Positions 1 to 6,660 are shown, counted from the first letter of the stretch. The stretch: 20,185 nucleotides of DNA from Kiritimatiellia bacterium (GCA_900771305.1 CAAGNL010000520.1:1-20185), one strand, 5' to 3'. Notes: generated by a model not told the origin, from the sequence alone. A program made the numbers and translations.

Positions 1-151
1 AAATATTAACACCCATAAACATTGCCACACAAGCAACAATAATTCTATACATCTGGTAGGGTTGCTTGTCCCCAAGCAGACGTGCGGCGGTTTGAGGACA
101 AACCGCCCTACCGTAACAATTAAATACTTTTGCTATTTTCTCTAACTTCAT
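1..151 (-). CDS. N-terminus of a small membrane protein carrying an in-frame palindromic insertion (partial)
   Basis: An open frame starts at the ATG at 151-149 and runs without a stop through the left edge, giving 50 codons in view. A perfect Shine-Dalgarno AGGAGG sits at 162-157, five bases before the ATG, so the start is well supported. The peptide begins MKLEKIAKVFNCY. It then has a polar stretch, GRAVCPQTAARLLGDKQPY, encoded entirely by the palindrome at 55-112. It continues with a hydrophobic segment, MYRIIVACVAMFMGVNI, that looks like a membrane span or signal anchor. The gene lies 15 bases after the stop of the 217-aa gene and is probably co-transcribed with it. The family is not recognised. 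What is seen is the start, the frame and the palindrome; a membrane location is inferred from hydrophobicity. Confidence 0.7.
   Translation of the reverse strand, partial: MKLEKIAKVFNCYGRAVCPQTAARLLGDKQPYQMYRIIVACVAMFMGVNI
55..112. repeat. Palindromic three-way-junction element inserted in frame
   Basis: The outer arms GGTAGGG (55-61) and CCCTACC (106-112) are perfect inverted repeats. Extended to 17 bases they match at 14 positions. Inside lie two smaller hairpins: GCTTG/CAAGC (64-68 and 73-77, 4-base loop) and GGCGGTTTG/CAAACCGCC (86-94 and 99-107). The last overlaps the outer arm, so the molecule can switch between one long hairpin and a three-armed form. The element sits inside the coding start of the small membrane protein without breaking the frame. 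It resembles in style the interspersed palindromic elements known from Rickettsia, which can sit inside genes. Only one copy is seen in this window, so its repetitive nature is inference. Confidence 0.6.
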
Positions 152-166
152 TTCTACCTCCTAAAA

Positions 167-820
167 TCAATTTGTAACCACTGCCTTTATAGCAGCACCC
201 AAAATATTTGTTAAACTTTTTTCTGCGAGCCACATCCCAACACATTTAACTTTTTCTACAACCTTTTCATGTGGCAACAAAAACAACTTCTTAAACTCAC
301 CAACTATATCTTCCGGTAAATTATCTTCCAACCGATTTTTAAAAGCATCACTACCCTCTACAAATAACGCTGCAAAAACTTCGAGTGTTAAATTAAAAAC
401 AAGTTTTGATGAATCGCTAATTGCCATCATTCCTGTACGACAAATTATATTGCGCAACTTTCTCGCATCCCCCGCATCATACAATGTAAAACTGATGGTT
501 TCTTTCCTAATAATAGGAACAATGCGATGAGGATCTTTTTTATTTATCATCGCATTAAAAATACGATTCAAGAAAGCGATATCATCTTCTTTCGTCTTGA
601 ACCGCCTCGCAAATTCCACTTGCAATTTAGCAACCTTACTTTCAGTATATCCATATTCATCCGCAACCTCATACGCAACCCGCCCCAAATCATTGTTCGC
701 ATACATTAACATATAAGCAAGATATACTTCCATCTCACTTGCCTTAAGCCACCCAAGCTTAACATCCTTAAAGGCTTTCTTCAGCCATTCCAAATCAGGC
801 TCTTTATACTTTAGGGTCAT
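167..820 (-). CDS. Hypothetical 217-aa helical cytosolic protein
   Basis: The ATG at 820-818 (protein start MTLKYKEPDLEW) is chosen because GGAGAAGGA lies about seven bases upstream. The open frame reaches back past 970, but that stretch is a hairpin-rich leader with no better ribosome site. The protein is rich in Lys, Glu and Leu, looks largely alpha-helical, and has no signal peptide or clear membrane span. I recognise no domain. A central segment resembling a helix-turn-helix (ESKVAKLQVEFARRF) is visible, but without support for DNA binding. Base composition is clearly AT-richer than the glycosidase genes to the right, which suggests acquired DNA. The next gene, the small membrane protein, starts 16 bases beyond its stop, so the two probably form one unit. 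Function unknown. Confidence 0.75.
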   Translation of the reverse strand: MTLKYKEPDLEWLKKAFKDVKLGWLKASEMEVYLAYMLMYANNDLGRVAYEVADEYGYTESKVAKLQVEFARRFKTKEDDIAFLNRIFNAMINKKDPHRIVPIIRKETISFTLYDAGDARKLRNIICRTGMMAISDSSKLVFNLTLEVFAALFVEGSDAFKNRLEDNLPEDIVGEFKKLFLLPHEKVVEKVKCVGMWLAEKSLTNILGAAIKAVVTN

Positions 821-1263
821 ATCATTTCCTTCTCCGCGCTCTTTCCTTGCGCGATTGCATCCGGCGCTTGAAAATGCAACGCGCTTCTTTCTTTTCCAAA
901 CATCGAAAGAAGCGCAAGAAAGAAAAAACACCTCCCTCGATGCTTCGAGTGAAGGTGCCTCGGATGGACCTACCAAAGAAACATCGAAGGAGGCGAAACT
1001 GCACGGACTATAGCAGTGTCCTCTTCAATGCGTCTTTGGAGTTCTAAGTTTCCGAGGCTTTTCACTCGACGCGTCCCAAACGCAGCAGTACTTCAGTGCC
1101 TATCATTCACCACATTCTCTCGTACCCCACGCGGGAAATCTATTTCGCTCCGCTAAAGCGATTTTCGCTTCAACGAAACATTCTTTCAATCAGTTCTCTT
1201 TTCTTCCTTTCATTTTTGGTTACTGATGTGAAAATTATCAAAATGTCATCTCACTTTACTACT
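821..1263 (-). other. Gene-free, hairpin-rich leader region
   Basis: No convincing gene is seen in this 443-base stretch between the 57-aa ORF and the 217-aa gene. It holds at least four inverted repeats upstream of the 217-aa start: 931-942/982-993 (followed by a T-run on the minus strand), 881-891/905-915 (perfect 11 bp), 855-860/874-879 (TTGCAT/ATGCAA) and 835-839/849-853. A further AAGCGA/TCGCTT hairpin lies near 1156-1170. The 10-mer TTCGATGTTT occurs twice on the minus strand, once in the 5' arm of the first hairpin and once in the loop of the second. The arrangement suggests a structured 5' leader or a small RNA. No known riboswitch family is recognised. Confidence 0.5.
923..993 (-). 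terminator. Intrinsic terminator or attenuator upstream of the 217-aa gene
   Basis: Read on the minus strand, the arm CCTCCTTCGATG (993-982) pairs with CATCGAGGGAGG (942-931) over 12 positions. The one non-Watson-Crick position is a U-G wobble on that strand but a true mismatch (C-A) on the other, which favours minus-strand transcription. The 3' arm is followed by TGTTTTTTC (930-922). The 39-base loop is long for a simple terminator and contains its own short complementary pieces. It either ends the transcript of the 57-aa pair or attenuates the 217-aa gene about 100 bases downstream. Confidence 0.5.
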
Positions 1264-1437
1264 TTAAGCAGCATGAACTATTGTTCTATCCAATCGCGAC
1301 TCAGGATACCCTGCCGCCACTCGTCCAATACGATTCAACTCCTCAAGAACCTTGAGCCGTTCGTCAATTGTCAACGACAAGCAAAACGCCTCGTCCTGCT
1401 CTTCTAAAGTAGTCATTTTTACAACTGTCCTATCCAT
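1264..1437 (-). CDS. Small 57-aa protein overlapping a nucleotidyltransferase relic
   Basis: The ATG at 1437-1435 lies inside the last codons of the upstream 60-aa frame (8-base overlap), with GGGAGAAGAAG just upstream as a ribosome site. The protein begins MDRTVVKMTTLEEQDEAF, has a charged amphipathic middle (DERLKVLEELNRIGR) and ends SRLDRTIVHAA before a TAA. No signal peptide or membrane span is seen. The overlapping arrangement with a nucleotidyltransferase-like partner recalls two-gene toxin-antitoxin-like cassettes built on nucleotidyltransferases. Which partner would do what cannot be told from sequence. It is AT-richer than the genes to the right. The family is not recognised; calling it coding rests on the overlap, the ribosome site and its protein-like composition. 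Confidence 0.55.
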   Translation of the reverse strand: MDRTVVKMTTLEEQDEAFCLSLTIDERLKVLEELNRIGRVAAGYPESRLDRTIVHAA

Positions 1438-1612
1438 TCTTCTTCTCCCGCAGTTTTTCCAATGTCAATGCATCGGCAATATCTTTCGGACGTCCAGACG
1501 AGCGCTTGTTAATTATCAAATCATCCAAAGACAAAAGCTTTTCGGCTTTGTGCACCCTTGCGACAGCGTATATCTCATCACGCTTCGCACATATCTCATC
1601 TAACATGCACAT
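1430..1612 (-). pseudogene. Truncated nucleotidyltransferase-like gene (60 aa)
   Basis: The frame starts at ATG 1612-1610 with GAGGGG six bases upstream; a second ATG at 1606 is possible. The first 24 residues (MLDEICAKRDEIYAVAR and on) look like the helix that precedes the GSxxR active site in MNT-type nucleotidyltransferases. The remainder (SLDDLIINKRSSGRPKDIAD) looks like the C-terminal helix of nucleotidyltransferase-fold proteins, where a DLI-x-K-R-x-x-GR-x-KD pattern is common. The catalytic Gly-Ser and Asp motifs that should lie between are absent. The simplest reading is an internal deletion that joined the two ends in frame. It may instead be a genuine short gene, since its ribosome site and its overlap with the 57-aa gene remain intact. 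A sigma70-like promoter lies upstream at 1695-1723. Confidence 0.5.
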
Positions 1613-1694
1613 TTATACCCCTCGCCTTCCACTAGCCAACGCAACACTCGTTGTGTAGCATAGTCAGGCAAGTACTTTCTTGTGATTGGTTGGT

Positions 1695-1723
1695 AGTATA
1701 GCAGTTTCAGTTAGGCCAGTAAA
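1695..1723 (-). promoter_or_regulatory. Sigma70-like promoter for the nucleotidyltransferase-relic pair
   Basis: TTTACT (1723-1718) and TATACT (1700-1695) are separated by exactly 17 bases on the minus strand. Predicted transcription starts near 1688, leaving a leader of about 75 bases before the ATG at 1612. The -35 box overlaps the end of the shifted reading frame of the upstream glycosidase. The call rests on sequence match only. Confidence 0.45.
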
Positions 1724-1911
1724 GCGGGCTTAAGCCGAAGCACGGATTCGAAAAATTTCAATTTCGCCCCAAAATGCGCCTTCGTCGCGTCATCAAGGAA
1801 GAAGACCCGCAGCCGACGGACCGCCTCCGCCTTTCGGTCGTCGAACCGCTTCGCCGCGGCCGCCAGCGCGGCCACGTCCCGCGTGAGACGGTCCAACCGC
1901 GTCCGCGCTGT
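1711..1911 (-). other. Frameshifted C-terminal tail of the large glycosidase
   Basis: Around 1900-1912 the coding signal moves by one base. The frame carrying the body of the protein turns into a Gly/Arg/Ala-rich stretch and stops at 1793. The neighbouring frame continues with about 65 residues of helix-like sequence (LDRLTRDVAALAAAAKRFD, then FFLDDATKAHFGAKLKFFES) to a TAA at 1713-1711. The distance from the true start to this stop is 4414 bases, one more than a multiple of three, which fits a single extra base. Either a real mutation or a sequencing/assembly error would explain it. Confidence 0.6.
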
Positions 1912-4900
1912 CGAGGAGCAACGGCCCCTTCGTCTCCACGAGGCAAATCGCCTCCCGCGCAATCAAAACGAGCGGATAGTCGACGAGCGGCAGTCCCTTG
2001 AAGACGATCTGCTCGCCCTCGTGCACGCCCGCGGGAACTGTATAGACGCCCCCGCGCAGCAGATCCACGAGAACGGGATCCTTCGGCGCCTGCTCGACCG
2101 GCACCGCGACCTGCACATCCGTCCGCGCCCGATAGACCTTCCCCGTGTAGGACAGCGAGAAGTCGAACGGTGCGTAGTAGACGAGGAAAAGATTGTTTGA
2201 CTGTTGAGATTGGGGAATTGTTCGAGTAAACGCAAAGCCCTTCGTCTGCACGCCCGCATCCGTCACGGGCGATACGGTCACGGGAACCGTGGCGTCATAC
2301 GTCGCCGAGGCGAACAGCGTGTTCCAGTTCGCAAGCGCATAATAGGACATCTTCGGTTCCTTCGTCCAGCCGTTCAGCACACCATGCTCGGCCGGATGCT
2401 TCTGCGTCGTCATTGCCATCGAATAATGGCGCGTGATGTCGCAGGCCTGGAAGAAAGAGCTCCGCGCAAAACCCGCCCGACGATCCGTCAACCACCGCCG
2501 CAGCAGCCACTTCGCCTGATTCGCCTGGCTCTGCCATCCCTCCTGGCAGACGCCACGCGGGAAGAGCCAGTGGTTGTTCGGGAACCAGCTTGGGAATCCG
2601 CTCTCGCCCTGCCAGAACTCGACGTGCTTCGCCCCGTGCGTGTCCATGAAGTCGCGCACCCACGCCATCTCGCGAACGAAATCCGGCTCCTGTCCCCGCG
2701 TCGTCACCCGCTGCTGCCCGCGGTAGAGCTCCGGCACGCAGCCGTAGGCATGTCCACACCAGAAATCGATGTACGAACCACCGCCCGCCTCGAAGAACTC
2801 CTTCTCCCACGCGCGGATGCCCATGCCCGCGCTCACGCCGCCGATCTTCGCCGTCGGATCCTGCGACTTGATCGCCTCGCCCGTGATCTTCACCAGCTCC
2901 ACGTAGTCCCGCGCATTCGGCGCGCGCGGCTGCCAGAACTGCGGAAGATTGCATTCATTCCAGATCTCCCAGTGCGTCACCTTCCCCTTGTACCGCTTCG
3001 CGAGCTCCCGCGCATAGGCGAGCCACGCCTGGCGGCACTCCTCGCCGTAGTAGAGCGGCACACAGCCGACCGCCGCCTTCGTGTAACAGTGCTTCATGTA
3101 GAGCGTGTTGCCGAAGCTGACGCTGAGCCACGGACGAATCCCCTGCGCACACAGCTTGTCGACGATCTCGTCCAGCGCCGAGAAGTCGTATTTACCCTTC
3201 TCCGTCTCGCAGCGGCTCCACATGGACTGCACGCGCGCCCACTTCACGCCACAGGCCCCCAGCCGCGCGTAGACCTCGTCCGTCGGCTCGAACAGCTTGC
3301 GGTCCAGACACTCGAAGCCGATGGACGCCGGGCTCATCTCCGGAATCTCCTTCGCGGGCGTCATCGCCAGCGTGCCGATCTTCTTCAATCCCTCGATCGG
3401 GCCATCGAACACCGCCGCCGCGCTCATGCCGCGATCCGGCTTCTTGGGGTCGTAGCCCGATCCGGGAATTGGATCCCCGTAGGCCGGCAGATCGTAGAGA
3501 CGGAACGTGATGCGGTACCAGACCGTCCGATCTGCCTCCGAGATGTCGAAGGTCGCGAAGCCGTCCACGACATCCACCGTCAACGGCGCCCCCTGTACGC
3601 GGCCATGGCCATCCAGCGCATGGACGAGCGCGCAGTACTTGCCCTTCGGCGCCGGCACGCGGATCGTCGCCCGCACACCTTCGCACATAAACGGCAGCCT
3701 GCCCATGCCCTTGCACGTCGTGATCGTCCCATCCAGATTCCTTGTGCACGCCTCCGGCTTCAGTGGCGTCTTCTGCCCGTAGATCTGCAGCACGGCCCCC
3801 GTCGGCTGCTGATAGCCCGTCGCCGCCAGCAGCCATTCGTTCGTCTTCACCTCCGTCAGTGAAATCGCCGCCCAGTCCATCAGCGTCTTGCCCAGCGTGA
3901 ACGCCGTGCCGTCGCGGAACTGCTGCCGCGTCCTCTCCGGACCGAACATCGAGACGAACTTCGTGCGGGGCGTATCCACCACATAGCGTTCCCGTCCTTG
4001 CGTCGTCGCATCCCAGACGATCTCCCCCGTGGACGAAATGGTCTTCCGCTCCGTCTTCGGCGGCGCCCCATACGGCGTGGCCGCGACGGACGGTACGCCC
4101 TCCTCCAGCGGCAGATCGACGTAGCGGCACCCCGTCATCGCCTTCAGACAGGCGGTCGGGTCCACGGGCCGGACATGCGTCTTTGCCGTGAAGCCCGTCT
4201 GATGCAGATCCTCCCGCTCCTCGGCACGCCGGACATCGTAGACAATCCGCGACGGCTCCGTCGCTCCGCTCTTCACGTCCCCCCGCACGAACATGTTCCG
4301 CGCCGCCGGCCAGTGCGCCAGATACTTCGCGTTTCCGTGGATGTCGAGCCACTTGGACGGACCGTACGAATGGTCCTGCGCATGCGTCCAGGTGTAGGCA
4401 TGGACGGCGGAGAAGTTCTGGAATGCCGCCAGGGAGAAGAGGATCGGGAAGAAGTCGCTCGCCGTCGCCGCCTGATGCATCTGGCTCGCCTCGCTGATCG
4501 TGTAGGGCTTGCCGAAGACGCGCGACCCGAGTTCGCGCATGATGTCCACGTCCAGTGCGGCCACCATCGAACGGTTCTTGCACGACCAGTTCTTCGGATC
4601 CCACGCCCGTCCCGGCCAATTGGCGAGGCCCCCGTTGTAGACGTGGTTGTCAATGAAGTCGCCGTAGGCCTGCGGATAGCCGGCTCCGTAGTCGAACGTG
4701 CCGGCATTGACCGGGACGCGCGCCTTCATCTCGTCCTTCACGAAGCGGACCATCTCCTTCCAGTAGCGGTCCTCGACATCGAAGATGAATTCGGAGACGT
4801 CGCGTTCCCGCGCCTGCGAACCCTCGCCCTGGGGCACGATGTTCCCCGCCGCGAGCGACTCCTTTTCCGTCACTCCGACCACACCGCCCTTCACCAGGGA

Positions 4901-6124
4901 GAGACCCGAGATCTCATAGGAGAATCCGCGCTTGAACTCGATCTGCACGCGGTTGTCTCCATCCGTCACGCGCGCCGCCGCGCGCACCCGCACCTCCTGC
5001 CAGTCAGGACCCGTCTCCAGCGCCTTCAGCACGCCTTGATTGCCGTAGGGACGCCCATGCTGGACGACTTTGAGTATCGCCGTCGTGGGCTTGTCCGAAC
5101 GGATGCGGAGCGAGACCGTGTACACGTCGCCCTTTTCGAGGGGATAGCCGATCAAGGCAAATTTCCGCACGGACGCCGCATCGACGACAACGCCCTTGAT
5201 GGACGGCTCGAACCGATAGGTGCGCGGTCCCTGTCCGCCCCGGCCGAAGCCTTCCGTGTACCATTTTGCCTTCGCAAACCCCTCGGCGCTTGTCCACGTC
5301 TCGGGCGCAATCCAGTCCGCCTGCATCGGCTTCTCGATCTGCCAGGCAGCACGAAGCGCCTCCATCGTCCCGTACTTCACCTTCAGCCAGTCGGTGAACT
5401 GCCGTGTCAGCTCGGCGCGGAACGGCGGCGTCATCTTGTCCCACAGGTTCCACGTGAACCAGCAGATGGGCAGCGAACACTCGTTGTTGATCTCCCAGCT
5501 CATCACGGCAGGCTCGTCGCGATAGGCGAGTCCCGTGTAGGGATTCACGTGGTCGAAGATTGTGCGGATGTACTCCTTCTGATGCTGGATGAAGGTGGGA
5601 TCGAACGTGTCGAGGCCCTTGTTCTCCTTCATCGTCTGCTTGAAGTCCTTGAACCGATAGCCCGCCGTGCGGGCCGAATGCAGGTTCATTGTGGCATAGA
5701 TGCCGCGCTCCTTCAGCTTGGCGAAGAGATAGTCAAAGCGGTCCAGAAGCTCGGGATCGATGCCCTTGGAGAAATCCTGGTCCGCCCGTTTCTGCCAGGT
5801 GTACTGCGGCATCAGACGCACGGCGTTGACCCCCCACCACGAAAGCAGCTTTGCCGTCCGGTCGGCCACCGCCTTCTCCGGCAGCTGGGCGGGGCCATAC
5901 AGATTGACGCCAAGGAAGCGACGGACCTGTCCCGTGCCGTCGATGAAATCGTTTCCCTTCGTCCGGAGGAATCCGTCCGACCCGGCCGGCTCGCGCCGCG
6001 CCCCGCCCTCCCAGGCGTTCCACAATCCCTCGCCTTCCATCGGGAACGGGAAAATCCGGTCCGTGGACTCCGCCGCCAGAACGGCCGCACACAGAACCGC
6101 TGCAACACTCAACATCCGCTTCAT
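1793..6124 (-). CDS. Giant secreted glycosidase with two clan GH-A catalytic domains
   Basis: The start ATG at 6124-6122 (MKRMLSVAAVLCAAVLAAES) has AGGA five bases upstream and a clear signal peptide; the frame extends further upstream without support. Of 1443 residues, about 45-270 and 440-620 form a GH5-like TIM barrel with acid/base Glu215 (EINNE) and nucleophile Glu545 (YTISEAS). A beta-rich, carbohydrate-binding-like module (about 285-415) is inserted inside this barrel. A beta-sandwich-like region follows (about 670-880). A second barrel of GH39/GH5 type occupies about 930-1275, with Glu1057 (HWEIWNECN) and Glu1174 (FWQGESG), and a C-terminal beta domain ends near 1400. The product probably hydrolyses a complex polysaccharide outside the cytoplasm; the substrate cannot be deduced. 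It has its own promoter and is separate from the neighbouring operon. The last 37 residues are probably the product of a frameshift; the intended protein would end near 1711 (about 1470 aa). Confidence 0.85.
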   Translation of the reverse strand: MKRMLSVAAVLCAAVLAAESTDRIFPFPMEGEGLWNAWEGGARREPAGSDGFLRTKGNDFIDGTGQVRRFLGVNLYGPAQLPEKAVADRTAKLLSWWGVNAVRLMPQYTWQKRADQDFSKGIDPELLDRFDYLFAKLKERGIYATMNLHSARTAGYRFKDFKQTMKENKGLDTFDPTFIQHQKEYIRTIFDHVNPYTGLAYRDEPAVMSWEINNECSLPICWFTWNLWDKMTPPFRAELTRQFTDWLKVKYGTMEALRAAWQIEKPMQADWIAPETWTSAEGFAKAKWYTEGFGRGGQGPRTYRFEPSIKGVVVDAASVRKFALIGYPLEKGDVYTVSLRIRSDKPTTAILKVVQHGRPYGNQGVLKALETGPDWQEVRVRAAARVTDGDNRVQIEFKRGFSYEISGLSLVKGGVVGVTEKESLAAGNIVPQGEGSQARERDVSEFIFDVEDRYWKEMVRFVKDEMKARVPVNAGTFDYGAGYPQAYGDFIDNHVYNGGLANWPGRAWDPKNWSCKNRSMVAALDVDIMRELGSRVFGKPYTISEASQMHQAATASDFFPILFSLAAFQNFSAVHAYTWTHAQDHSYGPSKWLDIHGNAKYLAHWPAARNMFVRGDVKSGATEPSRIVYDVRRAEEREDLHQTGFTAKTHVRPVDPTACLKAMTGCRYVDLPLEEGVPSVAATPYGAPPKTERKTISSTGEIVWDATTQGRERYVVDTPRTKFVSMFGPERTRQQFRDGTAFTLGKTLMDWAAISLTEVKTNEWLLAATGYQQPTGAVLQIYGQKTPLKPEACTRNLDGTITTCKGMGRLPFMCEGVRATIRVPAPKGKYCALVHALDGHGRVQGAPLTVDVVDGFATFDISEADRTVWYRITFRLYDLPAYGDPIPGSGYDPKKPDRGMSAAAVFDGPIEGLKKIGTLAMTPAKEIPEMSPASIGFECLDRKLFEPTDEVYARLGACGVKWARVQSMWSRCETEKGKYDFSALDEIVDKLCAQGIRPWLSVSFGNTLYMKHCYTKAAVGCVPLYYGEECRQAWLAYARELAKRYKGKVTHWEIWNECNLPQFWQPRAPNARDYVELVKITGEAIKSQDPTAKIGGVSAGMGIRAWEKEFFEAGGGSYIDFWCGHAYGCVPELYRGQQRVTTRGQEPDFVREMAWVRDFMDTHGAKHVEFWQGESGFPSWFPNNHWLFPRGVCQEGWQSQANQAKWLLRRWLTDRRAGFARSSFFQACDITRHYSMAMTTQKHPAEHGVLNGWTKEPKMSYYALANWNTLFASATYDATVPVTVSPVTDAGVQTKGFAFTRTIPQSQQSNNLFLVYYAPFDFSLSYTGKVYRARTDVQVAVPVEQAPKDPVLVDLLRGGVYTVPAGVHEGEQIVFKGLPLVDYPLVLIAREAICLVETKGPLLLDSADAVGPSHAGRGRAGGRGEAVRRPKGGGGPSAAGLLP

Positions 6125-6162
6125 CGCATTCCTCAAAATGAATCGACTCTCAATCATCCACA

Positions 6163-6201
6163 CTTCCGAACTCGCCCGTTCGGAACCGACCAGTTCCGAA
6201 C
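6163..6201. promoter_or_regulatory. Triple 9-bp palindromic operator at 15-bp spacing
   Basis: On the minus strand three 9-mers, GTTCGGAAC (6201-6193), GTTCCGAAC (6186-6178) and GTTCGGAAG (6171-6163), begin exactly 15 bases apart. Each is a palindrome around a central G or C; the third has one mismatch. The array begins about eight bases after the predicted transcription start of the large glycosidase gene, a usual place for a repressor to block transcription. A 15-bp step is about one and a half helical turns. The regulator is not identified; the TetR gene in this window is a possible but unsupported candidate. Confidence 0.55.
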
Positions 6202-6215
6202 CGCCGCTTTTGGAC

Positions 6216-6244
6216 AGTATACACCACCCCCACTTGACCGTCAA
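6216..6244 (-). promoter_or_regulatory. Sigma70-like promoter of the large glycosidase gene
   Basis: TTGACG (6244-6239) and TATACT (6221-6216) are separated by exactly 17 bases, each matching the consensus at five of six positions. Predicted transcription starts near 6209, giving a leader of about 85 bases that carries the 15-bp-spaced palindromes. No other gene on this strand lies between the promoter and the glycosidase start. Confidence 0.65.
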
Positions 6245-6348
6245 ATACCGCCTCAATCGCAACTTTCAGGAAGCCTTCAAATCTCTGCAAAGAACCGCGT
6301 ATTCGACGATACGGCTTCGCCGGTTTTCGGCGGCCAAAGGCAACCCTT

Positions 6349-6634
6349 CTAGGCCACCGGGAACCAGCCGCCGTTCATGACAAGCTGTTCGGCCGCACCG
6401 ATGAAGTGTCGCCGAACAGTTCCTGGAAGCGATCCTTCAGGTTAACGTCGTAGTAGTGCGCCAGAACCGAGCACCAGACGAGACGGACTTGCCGAAGCGC
6501 TTCGGTCGCAGGAAAACGGGTGTGTCAACCGTCTCCAGTTCATGAATATAAGCCGTATTGTCCACGAAATAGCATTCGTGGACGAGCTTCTCGTAGTTCA
6601 TGACCCCATAGGGGATTCTGCGTCTTATATCCAT
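6349..6634 (-). pseudogene. Decayed AAA-ATPase-like gene, N-terminal relic
   Basis: The first frame starts at ATG 6634 (MDIRRRIPYGVMNYEKLVHE) and contains the same N-terminal pattern as the intact neighbour: IPYGV, a VDNT/VDKT segment and the Walker A variant RPKRFGKS. Right after the Lys-Ser the meaningful sequence moves to a second frame (SVLAHYYDVNLKDRFQELFG). Near 6400 it moves to a third (FIGAAEQLVMNGGWFPVA), ending at TAG 6351-6349. The relic therefore has at least two frameshifts and lacks the Walker B region and nuclease domain. It lies 26 bases downstream of the intact copy. Protein similarity is limited to family level, so it is an older sister gene or a separate insertion and not a fresh duplicate. 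Confidence 0.75.
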
Positions 6635-6642
6635 CAGACGAT

Positions 6643-6648
6643 ATTATA
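6643..6648 (-). promoter_or_regulatory. TATAAT box close to the start of the ATPase relic
   Basis: A perfect TATAAT at 6648-6643 lies eight bases before the ATG at 6634, so any transcript would have a leader of only one or two bases. No Shine-Dalgarno fits in the gap. No good -35 box is seen. The arrangement mirrors that of the intact copy. Confidence 0.4.
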
Positions 6649-6660
6649 GCAGAAAACGGG

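Noticed and set aside
821..976. N-terminal extension of the 217-aa protein
   Set aside because: The extension translates the hairpin-rich leader, has no ribosome site and lacks an ATG, while MTLKYK has a good Shine-Dalgarno.
1096..1407. Plus-strand open frame of 103 codons in the AT-rich region
   Set aside because: There is no ribosome site, the composition is not protein-like, and it overlaps the better-supported 57-aa minus-strand gene.
2204..3862. Plus-strand open frame of 552 codons
   Set aside because: Same kind of shadow: highly basic, no motif, and opposite two conserved catalytic domains.
6314..6340. CGCCG/CGGCG hairpin near the end of the ATPase relic as a terminator
   Set aside because: The stem is only five base pairs and no T-run follows on either strand.
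3998..6352. Very long plus-strand open frame (784 codons) antisense to the glycosidase
   Set aside because: Its translation is Arg/His/Leu-rich without domains, and it mirrors the codon structure of the real minus-strand gene, as is common in GC-rich DNA.
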